DNA of 9,610 nt from an uncultured Bacteroidales bacterium (lineage in GTDB: Bacteria; Bacteroidota; Bacteroidia; Bacteroidales; P3). Numbering within the stretch: the first letter of the stretch is position 1; each line of letters starts with the position of its first letter. Below the pieces are notes generated by a model, which saw only the letters and a program-made list of their open reading frames with translations, had not been told where the DNA came from and did no database searches. The stretch is taken from assembly GCA_947179195.1 (NCBI GenBank), contig CAMXAS010000035.1, positions 1-9,610 of the forward strand, in the 5' to 3' direction. Position numbers and translations under genes: made by a program. This document shows, in pieces, positions 1 through 7,231 of this stretch.

Positions 1-2
1 TG

Positions 3-506
3 CTACATTATTATTTCCGCACCAAGGAGCAACTCTTCGAACGCATACTGAACGAGAAAATGGCGTTGATGGCCTCCTCTTTCATGGCGGTGCTCGGCGA
101 CCCGAACCTGCCGCTAATGAAACGCATCGAACAGGGTATCGTCAATCACTTCGATTGCCTTATGCGCAATCCGGAACTGCCCCGCTTCATCATCAACGAG
201 GTCATCGCCCATCCGGAACGTCAGAAAATCATGCGGGAGAATATTTTGAACCTGACGGGTCCCTTGTTCGCGCAGTTGCAAAACGACTTGGATAGCGCGG
301 CCAAGCGCGGCGAGGTGGAACATATGGATGTGCGGATGCTGATGCTCGACCTGCTGTCGCTCAACGTCCTGCCGTTCTTGGCCTACCCTGTCATCGAAAC
401 CATTTTCAGCGACCTAACCGGCGACCGCCGGGCCTTTTTCGAAGCCCGCAAGGCCGAATCGGTGAAGACCATCATGCGCAGACTCAAAAAACAGAAGACG
501 ATATGA
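3..506 (+). CDS. TetR/AcrR-family transcriptional repressor, 5'-truncated by window edge
   Basis: The reading frame is open from base 3, the first full codon, to the TGA at 504-506, giving 167 visible residues. The gene starts before the window. The first visible residues, LHYYFRTKEQLFERIL, are the end of a TetR helix-turn-helix: the recognition-helix HYYF followed by the K-[ED]-x-L-F helix. An ATG at base 60 is internal and would remove this. The rest is an all-helical ligand/dimer domain with no recognisable ligand motif, ending in a basic tail (RRLKKQK). TetR proteins are about 190-220 residues, so roughly 30-45 are missing. Its stop overlaps the start of the outer-membrane factor gene (ATGA), so it is the first or an early gene of the efflux operon. 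By analogy with CecR next to ybhGFSR in E. coli, I infer that it represses this operon in the absence of substrate. Its operator would lie outside the window. The ligand is unknown. Confidence 0.9.
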   Translation, partial: LHYYFRTKEQLFERILNEKMALMASSFMAVLGDPNLPLMKRIEQGIVNHFDCLMRNPELPRFIINEVIAHPERQKIMRENILNLTGPLFAQLQNDLDSAAKRGEVEHMDVRMLMLDLLSLNVLPFLAYPVIETIFSDLTGDRRAFFEARKAESVKTIMRRLKKQKTI

Positions 507-1789
507 AACTGAAAAGCATAGTGGCTTGGTTGACGCTCTTGGCCGTACAGACCGCCATCGGTCGGGCGCAAACGCTTGACGAATGCCGGCGCTTGGCGCG
601 GGAGCACCATCCCGCCATCCGGCAATACGACCTGATAGCGCAAACCGAGCAATACAACCTGTCGAACGCCGCCCGCGCCTGGATTCCGCAACTGGGGCTG
701 TCGGCGCAGGCCACTTACCAATCGGCGACGCCGACCTATCCCGATATGCTGGCGGCTATGCTGGCCGCGCAGGGGGTGGATATGGCGGGCCTACGCAAAG
801 ACCAATACAAAATAGCCCTCGACCTCAACCAAAACATTTGGGACGGCGGGCAATCCAAAGCCAACCGGGTGGCCGTCCAAGCCGAAGCGGACGAACAGCG
901 CCGCGCGACGGATGTGGATTTATATGCGTTGGAAGAACGGGTCGAAGACCTCTATTTCGGCATTCTGCTGTTGGACGAACGCATCGGGCAGACGGAGGCC
1001 CAAATCGCGCTCCTGCAAAGCAATTTCGACAAGGTGCGCACCTACTGCCGCAACGGCGTGGCCATGCAGACCGACGCCGACGCCGTGGAAGCGGAGTTGC
1101 TGAGCGCGCGGCAGGCCTTGCAACAGGCCGAAGTGTCGCGGTCGAGTTTCCGACGTATGCTGGAACTCTTTATCGGCCAGCCGCTTGTGGACGAGCACCT
1201 ACCCAAACCCGAGGTGCAGGCGCCGCAAAGCCTGACTTCGGCCCGCCCCGAGTTGGCGCTGTTCGAAGCGAAGGTCAACCGGCTTACGGCACGGGAAAAG
1301 GCGGTGACCGCCACGGTAATGCCGCGGTTCAACCTCTTTGCGCAAGGCTATTACGGCTATCCCGGCTTGGATATGTTCCAGAGCATGATGTCGTCGGACT
1401 GGACGCTGAACGGCATAGCCGGGGTGCGGATGCAGTGGAATATCAGCGCGTTCTATACCAAAGGCAATACGTTGAAGACCCTGCGCACGGCCGGCGAACA
1501 AATCGGGGTTCAGAAAGACATTTTCCTGTTCAACACCCAATTGCAGACCACACAGGCGGAAGGCGAAATCACGCGTTTGCGCAACGCCATGCTGGACGAC
1601 GGCCGCATTGTCGAACTGCGCCGTTCGGTGCGGTTGGCCGCCGAATCGCAATTGGCCAACGGGGTCATCGACATGACCGACCTATTGCAGAAAATCACCG
1701 ATGAAACGACGGCCATCCTGAACCAAAACCGACACGAAATCGAATTACTGCAAGCGACCTGCAGGCTCAAACACACTTTGAATCAATAA
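503..1789 (+). CDS. TolC-like outer-membrane factor of an efflux system
   Basis: This is a 428-residue exported protein. A basic N-terminus (MKLK), a hydrophobic stretch at residues 5-19 and a likely cleavage near GRA/Q (about residue 22) make a Sec signal peptide. The mature start, TLDECRRLAREHHPAIR, is the typical opening of OEP/TolC repeats (x-L-x-x-A-x-x-x-N/H-P). It is followed by a strand-rich part (about 65-110) with NQNIWDGGQSKANR, the usual '[IL]WDGG' strand of the beta barrel. Long alpha-helical stretches (about 115-225) come next, then the second repeat, with YYGYPG (about 285-290) and MQWNIS (about 311-316). Length fits the family (400-480). The family forms trimeric channels through the outer membrane and periplasm. 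I infer that it is the exit duct for the adaptor and ABC parts encoded directly downstream. The ATG overlaps the TetR stop by 4 bases, indicating translational coupling. No lipobox Cys is seen. Substrate cannot be read from sequence. Confidence 0.9.
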   Translation: MKLKSIVAWLTLLAVQTAIGRAQTLDECRRLAREHHPAIRQYDLIAQTEQYNLSNAARAWIPQLGLSAQATYQSATPTYPDMLAAMLAAQGVDMAGLRKDQYKIALDLNQNIWDGGQSKANRVAVQAEADEQRRATDVDLYALEERVEDLYFGILLLDERIGQTEAQIALLQSNFDKVRTYCRNGVAMQTDADAVEAELLSARQALQQAEVSRSSFRRMLELFIGQPLVDEHLPKPEVQAPQSLTSARPELALFEAKVNRLTAREKAVTATVMPRFNLFAQGYYGYPGLDMFQSMMSSDWTLNGIAGVRMQWNISAFYTKGNTLKTLRTAGEQIGVQKDIFLFNTQLQTTQAEGEITRLRNAMLDDGRIVELRRSVRLAAESQLANGVIDMTDLLQKITDETTAILNQNRHEIELLQATCRLKHTLNQ

Positions 1790-1802
1790 AACGGATGAGG
1801 AT

Positions 1803-2690
1803 ATGAAACGGACGATGATTTATATAGCGGCGGCCATCGGATTGACCGCGTGCAACGGCCAAGGCGGCTTCGACGCTTCGGGCTCGTTCGAGGCGACGGA
1901 AATCACGGTATCGGCGGAAGGCACGGGACGGATTCTGCGTTTCGACATTGCGGAAGGCATGACCGTGAACGCCGGCGAAGTTGTCGGGACAATAGACAGC
2001 CTGCAACTCCACCTGCAACGGCAACAGTTGAAAGCCCAACAGACCGCCCTGTTGAAGAGCCGCCCCGATATGCAGACCCAAGTGGCGTCGGCGCGCGAAC
2101 AGATTGCCAAACAGAAAACGGAGTTGCGGCGCGTGCGGAATATGCTCAAAGAGGGGGCCGCGACCCAAAAGCAGGCCGACGACATCGACGCGCAAATCCG
2201 CATTTTGGAAAGCCAACTATCGGCAACCCTTTCGACGCTCGGCAACAACACGGCCACCATCAACGAGAACGCGGCCGCCTTGGACGCGCAAATCGCCGCC
2301 TTGGACGACCGTATCGCCAAGTGCCGCATCGCGGCCCCCGTGTCGGGCACCGTGCTGGTGAAATACGCCGAAGCGGGCGAGATGACCGCCGCGGGCCGAC
2401 CGCTGTTCAAGATGGCCGATTTGGACCATATGTACCTAAGGGCTTACTTTACCTCCGACCAACTGGCTTCCATCCGACTTGGCGACCAAGTGACGGTGAC
2501 GGCGGATTTCGGCGGTAAGGAACGCTATGAATACGAAGGCCGCATCGCATGGATTGCCTCGGAAAGTGAGTTCACGCCCAAGACCGTGCAGACCAAGAAC
2601 TCGCGGGCGAACTTGGTTTATGCCGTGAAGATTGCCGTCAAGAACGACGGCCGCCTCAAAATCGGGCTTTACGGCGAGGTAAAACGATAG
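1803..2690 (+). CDS. HlyD/YbhG-like membrane-fusion (periplasmic adaptor) lipoprotein
   Basis: This 295-residue protein begins with a lipoprotein signal (basic KR, hydrophobic core, LTAC with Cys17), so it is probably anchored by lipid to the inner membrane. Residues about 30-65 and 178-205 form the two halves of a biotinyl-lipoyl-like barrel (TGRILRFDIAEGMTVNAGEVVG and AAPVSGTVLVKYAEAGEM, seen in part). Between them lies a long helical hairpin, about 68-175, rich in Q, A, L and E, including AALDAQI/AALDDRI heptads. A beta-barrel domain follows (YLRAYFTSDQLASIRLGDQV). The stretch ESEFTPKTVQT near residues 252-262 resembles the EFTPK motif I recall from YbhG-type adaptors. The adaptor joins the ABC permeases to the TolC-like channel across the periplasm. 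It starts 13 bases after the outer-membrane factor stop and ends 6 bases before the first ATPase. An RND-type adaptor is less likely because the neighbours are ABC genes. Confidence 0.9.
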   Translation: MKRTMIYIAAAIGLTACNGQGGFDASGSFEATEITVSAEGTGRILRFDIAEGMTVNAGEVVGTIDSLQLHLQRQQLKAQQTALLKSRPDMQTQVASAREQIAKQKTELRRVRNMLKEGAATQKQADDIDAQIRILESQLSATLSTLGNNTATINENAAALDAQIAALDDRIAKCRIAAPVSGTVLVKYAEAGEMTAAGRPLFKMADLDHMYLRAYFTSDQLASIRLGDQVTVTADFGGKERYEYEGRIAWIASESEFTPKTVQTKNSRANLVYAVKIAVKNDGRLKIGLYGEVKR

Positions 2691-2696
2691 GACGTT

Positions 2697-3602
2697 ATGG
2701 ACGTTATCGAGATAAACCGGCTCTCAAAGCGCTACGGACAGGTACGGGCGTTGGACGAGGTGTCGTTGTCGGTGGGGCGCGGCGAACTGTTCGGCTTGAT
2801 AGGGCCGGACGGGGCGGGCAAAACCACGCTGTTCCGCCTGCTGACCACGCTGATTTCGCCCGACAGCGGCGCGGCCACGGTCGAAGGGCTGGACATCGTG
2901 CACGGCTACCGCCGCATCCGCGAACTGGTCGGCTATATGCCGGGGCGGTTTTCGCTCTACCCCGATTTGACCGTGGAAGAGAACCTCAACTTTTTCGCGG
3001 CCCTGTTCGGCACGCACGTCCAAGACGCCTACGATTTGGTCGCCCCGATATACCGGCAGATAGAACCGTTCAAAAACCGCCGCGCCGGCAAGCTGTCGGG
3101 CGGGATGAAACAGAAACTCGCGCTGTCGTGCGCACTGATACACCGGCCGTCGGTCTTGTTCCTCGATGAACCCACGACCGGCGTCGATGCCGTGTCGCGC
3201 AGCGAATTTTGGGATATGCTCGCCGGCCTGAAAGCCAAAGACATCACGATGCTGGTCTCCACCCCCTATATGGATGAGGCGCAACGCTGCGACCGCATCG
3301 CCCTCTGCAACGAAGGGCGCATTTTGGGCATCGACACGCCGGCGGGCATCGTGTCCCGGTTCGACAGCCGGCTGTATGCCGTTTCCGCCGGCAATATGTT
3401 TACCCTGCTGCAAGCCACCCGCACGTTTGAAGGCGTGGACGCCTGCTATCCGTTCGGAAGCACCCACCATATCGTGGCCGGCGGGAATTTCGATGCGGCG
3501 GCCTTGGACGGACACCTAAAGGCGGACGGCTTGCAGGACGTGCGCATCGCGCCCTGCATGCCGACGATTGAGGACGTCTTCATAAAACTGATGCAACGAT
3601 GA
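2697..3602 (+). CDS. ABC transporter ATPase, first half of a split YbhF-like pair (degenerate Q- and H-loops)
   Basis: This is a 301-residue cytoplasmic nucleotide-binding protein. Walker A is GPDGAGKTT (36-44), with Asp where Asn is usual, as I recall for the N-terminal half of E. coli YbhF. The signature is LSGGM (133-137), Walker B LFLDEP (154-159) with Glu158, and the D-loop is GVD (162-164). Two catalytic positions are altered. The Q-loop reads YMPGRF, with Gly83 for Gln, and the H-loop reads VSTPYMDEA, with Pro190 for His. A C-terminal extension of about 85 residues ends in PTIEDVFIKLM, like the linker between the halves of YbhF and the tails of many drug-type ABC-2 ATPases. The start is 6 bases after the adaptor stop. 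The stop overlaps the next ATPase start (ATGA), favouring equal synthesis and heterodimer assembly. I infer that it pairs with the next gene to energise the two downstream permeases. Confidence 0.93.
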   Translation: MDVIEINRLSKRYGQVRALDEVSLSVGRGELFGLIGPDGAGKTTLFRLLTTLISPDSGAATVEGLDIVHGYRRIRELVGYMPGRFSLYPDLTVEENLNFFAALFGTHVQDAYDLVAPIYRQIEPFKNRRAGKLSGGMKQKLALSCALIHRPSVLFLDEPTTGVDAVSRSEFWDMLAGLKAKDITMLVSTPYMDEAQRCDRIALCNEGRILGIDTPAGIVSRFDSRLYAVSAGNMFTLLQATRTFEGVDACYPFGSTHHIVAGGNFDAAALDGHLKADGLQDVRIAPCMPTIEDVFIKLMQR

Positions 3603-4339
3603 AAGAGACCGCCATATCCATCCGCGAACTCACCAAACGTTTCGGGGATTTTACCGCCGTGGACCGCATCTCGTTCGACGTTTACAAAGGCGAGATTTTC
3701 GGATTCCTGGGCGCCAACGGGGCGGGCAAGACCACGGCCATGCGGATGCTGTGCGGATTGAGTTTCCCCACGTCGGGGAGCGGCACGGTGGCGGGCTTCG
3801 ACGTGATGCGCGAGGGCGAAATGATTAAGCGGCACATCGGCTACATGAGCCAACGGTTCTCGCTCTACGACGACTTGACCGTTATGGAGAACATCCGCCT
3901 GTTCGCAGGCATATATAACCTGACGCCCTACCGCACCCGCCGCCGTGCCGTGGAACTGCTCTCAAGGCTCAACTTCCTCGGCGAACGCCATACGTTGGTC
4001 GGGGCGTTGCCGCTGGGCTGGAAACAGAAACTCGCCTTCTCGATAGCGACGCTCCATAGCCCCGAAATCGTCTTTTTGGACGAACCGACCGGCGGGGTTG
4101 ACCCCATCACGCGCCGCCAGTTCTGGGAACTGATATACGAGGAGGCCAACCGGGGCACCACGGTTTTCGTCACGACCCACTACATGGACGAGGCGGAATA
4201 CTGCGCCCGCGTTTCGATTATGGTGGACGGCGAAGTCCGCGCCCTCGACACGCCGGCCGCCCTCAAACGACAATTCGCCACCGATTCGATGGACGGCGTC
4301 TTCCGCACCATCGCCCGTGGCGCCAAACGAGCCGAATGA
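3599..4339 (+). CDS. ABC transporter ATPase, second half of a split YbhF-like pair (degenerate signature motif)
   Basis: This is a 246-residue nucleotide-binding protein. Walker A is GANGAGKTT (38-46), the Q-loop is YMSQRF with Gln85, Walker B is VFLDEP with Glu162, the D-loop is GVD (166-168), and the H-loop is VTTHYMDEAEYC with His194. The ABC signature is not LSGGQ but LPLGW (137-141). As I recall, the C-terminal half of E. coli YbhF likewise has an LPLGF-type motif, so this is a family trait rather than decay. It lacks the C-terminal extension of its upstream neighbour. It is clearly related to that neighbour by tandem duplication (GAGKTT, RFSLYxDLTV, MDEA in the same places). Its intact catalytic residues would face the LSGGM of the partner and form the working ATP site. 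The gene overlaps the previous one by 4 bases and ends 4 bases before the preferred permease start. Confidence 0.93.
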   Translation: MKETAISIRELTKRFGDFTAVDRISFDVYKGEIFGFLGANGAGKTTAMRMLCGLSFPTSGSGTVAGFDVMREGEMIKRHIGYMSQRFSLYDDLTVMENIRLFAGIYNLTPYRTRRRAVELLSRLNFLGERHTLVGALPLGWKQKLAFSIATLHSPEIVFLDEPTGGVDPITRRQFWELIYEEANRGTTVFVTTHYMDEAEYCARVSIMVDGEVRALDTPAALKRQFATDSMDGVFRTIARGAKRAE

Positions 4340-4343
4340 CATC

Positions 4344-5438
4344 ATGAATACCGACATCATACCTTTCATCCGCAAAGAGTCGTTGCATATCCTGCGCGAC
4401 AAACGCACGCTGCTCATCGTCTTGTTGCAGCCCGCCGTGATGCTGTTGCTGTTCGGCTTCGCCATCTCGACCGAGGTCAACGACGTGCGCGTGGCCGCGG
4501 TGGCCCCTCACCGCACGGCGGGCGTGACGGAAGCCGTCAACCGTGTGGCGCACAATCCGAACTTCACGTTCTACGGATATATACAACAGAATGAAATCGA
4601 CGACGTGCTGCGGCGCGGCGACGTAACGGCCGTGGTGGTTTTCGCCGACGACTACGACCGGGCGGTAATGCAGGCCGCACAAGGCTATGCCGTCAATCCC
4701 CCCATACAGATTGTGGTCGATGCCTCCAACACCAATATCGCCGGCACGGCCTCGGTCTATCTGCAAAACATCCTGCTCGGGACAGCCTCGGCCCAATCCC
4801 TGTTCGAAACGCGCCTGCTCTACAACCCGCAGATGAAAAGCGCCTATAACTTCGTGCCGGGCATCATGGGCGTGATTTTCATGTTGGTCTGCGCCATGAT
4901 GACGTCGGTCTCCATCGTCCGTGAGAAAGAGGTCGGCACGATGGAGGTACTGCTCGTCTCGCCCGTGCGTCCTACCAAAATCATCCTCGCCAAGATGATT
5001 CCCTACTTTGTCATTTCGTGCGTGACCCTCGCCATCATCCTGCTCATTTCCCGCTTCGTGCTCGACATTCCCATGAGCGGCGGTATCGGCGGCATCGTCT
5101 TCGTTTCGCTCATCTACTTGGCCTTGGCGCTCGCGCTCGGCCTGCTGATTTCCACGTTCGCGCGCACGCAAATCGCCGCCTGGATGGTCTCCGCCGTCGT
5201 GATGCTGATGCCAATGATTATGCTCTCCGGGATGCTGTTCCCGATTGAGAACCTGCCGCTCGTACTGCAACCCTTGACCTGCGCCGTCCCCGCGAGGTGG
5301 TATATATCCGCCATGCGGAAAATGATGATTGAAGGGCTACCGGTCGGCGCCGCCATGACGGAACTGGCGGTCTTGTGCTTCATGCTCCTGGCCGTCTTGG
5401 GCTTCGCGCTCAAAAAGTTCAACGATAAACTCGAATAA
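4344..5438 (+). CDS. ABC-2 type permease (YbhS/YbhR-like), first of two
   Basis: This is a 364-residue inner-membrane protein of the ABC2_membrane type. The N-terminus IRKESLHILRDKRT is the amphipathic elbow helix. TM1 follows at about 21-42, then a large extracytoplasmic domain (about 43-170), and five more membrane segments near 171-195, 220-243, 248-270, 277-300 and 338-356. The short cytoplasmic loop REKEVGTMEVLLVSPVRP (about 193-210), after TM2, is the conserved EKExGTxE-x-L-x-[TV]-P coupling element of drug-efflux ABC-2 permeases. Length matches E. coli YbhS/YbhR (about 370). I chose ATG 4344, 4 bases after the ATPase stop. An in-frame GTG at 4317 would add nine residues and overlap the ATPase gene, and the elbow helix begins right after 4344. 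It forms the translocation path with the next gene. Substrate class (drugs, lipids, other amphiphiles) is not readable. Confidence 0.92.
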   Translation: MNTDIIPFIRKESLHILRDKRTLLIVLLQPAVMLLLFGFAISTEVNDVRVAAVAPHRTAGVTEAVNRVAHNPNFTFYGYIQQNEIDDVLRRGDVTAVVVFADDYDRAVMQAAQGYAVNPPIQIVVDASNTNIAGTASVYLQNILLGTASAQSLFETRLLYNPQMKSAYNFVPGIMGVIFMLVCAMMTSVSIVREKEVGTMEVLLVSPVRPTKIILAKMIPYFVISCVTLAIILLISRFVLDIPMSGGIGGIVFVSLIYLALALALGLLISTFARTQIAAWMVSAVVMLMPMIMLSGMLFPIENLPLVLQPLTCAVPARWYISAMRKMMIEGLPVGAAMTELAVLCFMLLAVLGFALKKFNDKLE

Positions 5439-5442
5439 CCCC

Positions 5443-6549
5443 ATGCGCACCTTACTCGTCTTGATACAGAAAGAGTTTTTGCAGATACGCCGCAACGCGT
5501 TCCTGCCCCGGCTCATCGTGGCGTTCCCCATCATGATTATGCTCGTCATGCCGTGGATCACGGCGATGGACGTGCGCCACGTCGGGGTGGCGGTGGTGGA
5601 TAACGACCACTCGGGCGTTTCGCGCCGCATCATCTCGCACATAGGCGCCACCGACTGGTTCACGCTGCACGGTATGGCAGCCGACTATGAAACGGCCTTG
5701 CGGCAGTTGGAGCGGGGGCAAGTGGATGTCATCGTCGAAATACCCGAACACTTCGAACGCGATATGGTACGCGCCGAGCCGAAGCCCATCAGCATCTCGG
5801 CCAATTCGGTCAACGCGACGAAAGGGTCGCTGGGGATGCAATACGTGTTGCAGACCGTGGCCAAGACGCTCAAGGAACTACAAGCCGAACGCGGGCTGGT
5901 GGCGGGCGCTTCGGAACTGACGGTGGTGCAGAACCGCTACAATCCGTCGCTCAACTACCGCCACTATATGATTCCCGCGCTGATGATCATGCTGATGGTG
6001 CTGATATGCGGATTCCTGCCCACGCTCAACATCGTCGGCGAAAAGGAGACGGGCACCATCGAACAGATTAACGTCACGCCCTTGAGCAAACTCACGTTCT
6101 CGTTGGGCAAACTCGTCCCCTACTGGCTTATCGGCCTTTTTATGCTGACGGTGGCGATGCTGATTGCCCGGGCGGTCTATGGCCTGTGGCCCGTCGGCGC
6201 GCCGGGGGTTATCTACTTGGCGGCCATGCTGTTCATTTTGGTGATGTCGGGCTTGGGCGTCACCGTCGCGAATATGTCGGATACGATGCAGCAGGCCATG
6301 TTCGTGATGTTTTTCTTTGTGATGATATTCATGTTGATGAGCGGACTGATGACCCCGATTGAGTCGATGCCGCGGTGGGCGCAGACGATTACGCTCTTTT
6401 TGCCGCCGCGCTATTTCATCGAGGTCATGCGCGCCGTCTATCTGAAAGGGACGGCCTTTACCGAACTGTGGCGTTGCTTCGCCGCCCTGGGGCTTTTCGC
6501 CCTCCTTTTCAACCTGCTCTCCGTCGTCACCTATAAGAAACAGGCCTAA
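5443..6549 (+). CDS. ABC-2 type permease (YbhR/YbhS-like), second of two
   Basis: This is a 368-residue paralogue of the preceding permease with the same plan. The elbow helix is LVLIQKEFLQIRRNAF and TM1 lies at about 22-41. An extracytoplasmic domain spans about 42-175 and contains the VGVAVVDNDHSGVSRR stretch typical of these domains. Five more membrane segments lie near 177-198, 222-245, 255-277, 283-305 and 343-362. The coupling loop is GEKETGTIEQINVTPL (about 198-213). The segments are unusually Met-rich, for example MIMLMVL and FVMIFMLMSGLM. It starts 4 bases after the first permease stop. With that permease and the two ATPases it would make a four-subunit heteromeric exporter feeding the adaptor and outer-membrane channel. 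The operon appears to end here, since the next gap holds a promoter-like element, although no terminator hairpin is visible. Confidence 0.92.
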   Translation: MRTLLVLIQKEFLQIRRNAFLPRLIVAFPIMIMLVMPWITAMDVRHVGVAVVDNDHSGVSRRIISHIGATDWFTLHGMAADYETALRQLERGQVDVIVEIPEHFERDMVRAEPKPISISANSVNATKGSLGMQYVLQTVAKTLKELQAERGLVAGASELTVVQNRYNPSLNYRHYMIPALMIMLMVLICGFLPTLNIVGEKETGTIEQINVTPLSKLTFSLGKLVPYWLIGLFMLTVAMLIARAVYGLWPVGAPGVIYLAAMLFILVMSGLGVTVANMSDTMQQAMFVMFFFVMIFMLMSGLMTPIESMPRWAQTITLFLPPRYFIEVMRAVYLKGTAFTELWRCFAALGLFALLFNLLSVVTYKKQA

Positions 6550-6565
6550 AAACCGAATTTCTTAG

Positions 6566-6573
6566 TATCTTTG
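6566..6573 (+). promoter_or_regulatory. Putative Bacteroidota -7 promoter element (TATCTTTG)
   Basis: TATCTTTG matches the TAnnTTTG -7 consensus of Bacteroidota sigma-ABfr promoters exactly. It sits in the largest gap of the window (31 bases) and ends seven bases before the DedA ATG. No TTG/TTTG -33 element is visible at the expected distance, around 6544-6547, so the call rests on one box plus its position. If used, transcription would start about at or within a few bases of the ATG, giving a very short or absent leader. Confidence 0.5.
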
Positions 6574-6580
6574 CACCGCT

Positions 6581-7225
6581 ATGGGAGCTTTTATACAGTG
6601 GTGCCTGGATCACCTCAACTATTGGACCGTTACGCTCTTGATGACCATCGAGAGTTCGTTCATTCCGTTTCCGTCGGAGGTCATCGTGCCGCCGGCCGCA
6701 TACCGCGCGGCCTCTACGGGCGAGATGAACCTATTGGCCATCCTGCTCTGCGCCACGCTCGGCGCCGTGCTGGGGGCGCTCATCAACTACGGCCTGGCCG
6801 CATGGCTCGGCCGCCCGCTCGTCCTCAAATTCGTCAACAGCAAAATCGGGCATCTGTGTATGCTCAACGAAGAGAAACTGCATAAGGCGGAGGCCTATTT
6901 CAACCGGCACGGCGCCGTTTCGACGCTCGTGGGGCGGCTCATCCCGGCCATCCGTCAGCTGATTTCGATTCCGGCCGGGTTGTCGGGCATGAAACTGCTG
7001 CCGTTCATCGGCTACACGGCCTTGGGGGCCGGCCTCTGGAACAGCGTGCTGGCCGGCCTCGGCTACTGGCTGGAGTCGCAGATTCCCGAAGACCGCCTCA
7101 TCGACACCGTGACGCGGTACAGCCACGAAATCGGCTACGGCATCGCGGCCGTCGTGGCCGTCGTGCTCCTTGTCATCATCGTCCGCAACCAACTGAAAAA
7201 GAAACAACGCTCCAAAAATCAATAA
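6581..7225 (+). CDS. DedA-family (SNARE-associated/VTT domain) inner-membrane protein
   Basis: This is a 214-residue polytopic protein. Family marks in order are ESSFIPFPSEVIVPPA (24-39, the membrane re-entrant region with acidic Glu24 and Glu33), GALINYGLAAWLGRP (65-79), and the most diagnostic block FNRHGAVSTLVGRLIPAIR (107-125), with Arg119 and Arg125 at the positions of the essential arginines of E. coli DedA proteins. AGLSGM follows at 132-137. Further hydrophobic segments lie near 141-165 and 184-202, before a strongly basic C-terminal tail (KKKQR). Several DedA/DUF368-class proteins are known to return undecaprenyl phosphate across the membrane or to maintain envelope and proton-motive-force homeostasis. 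Which subgroup this belongs to cannot be settled here. It is probably the first gene of the unit leading to kdsA. The next gene starts 6 bases after its stop. Confidence 0.9.
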   Translation: MGAFIQWCLDHLNYWTVTLLMTIESSFIPFPSEVIVPPAAYRAASTGEMNLLAILLCATLGAVLGALINYGLAAWLGRPLVLKFVNSKIGHLCMLNEEKLHKAEAYFNRHGAVSTLVGRLIPAIRQLISIPAGLSGMKLLPFIGYTALGAGLWNSVLAGLGYWLESQIPEDRLIDTVTRYSHEIGYGIAAVVAVVLLVIIVRNQLKKKQRSKNQ

Positions 7226-7231
7226 AGCGCT

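Noticed and set aside
583..1704. Second + strand frame of 373 codons inside the outer-membrane factor gene
   Set aside because: The translation is Arg/Gly/Pro-rich with no recognisable family, while the overlapping frame encodes a full TolC-like protein with a signal peptide.
2274..2307. Direct repeat of 13 bases (gccgccttggacg) at 21-base spacing
   Set aside because: It encodes two successive heptads (AALDAQI, AALDDRI) of the adaptor's coiled-coil hairpin, so it is explained by protein structure and not by a DNA element.
4317..4343. Upstream GTG start for the first permease
   Set aside because: It would overlap the ATPase by 23 bases and add a short polar stretch before the elbow helix. 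ATG 4344, 4 bases after the ATPase stop, matches the spacing of the other genes in the operon.
4263..5270. Long antisense open frame (335 codons) opposite the first permease, rich in His, Asp and Arg
   Set aside because: It is the reverse reading of a clear ABC-2 permease gene. The His/Asp/Glu/Arg-rich composition is what GC-rich third positions give on the opposite strand, with no domain or start context.
6550..6580. Possible terminator after the second permease
   Set aside because: No inverted repeat or hairpin with a T-run could be found in the 31-base gap. Read-through from the efflux operon into dedA cannot be excluded.
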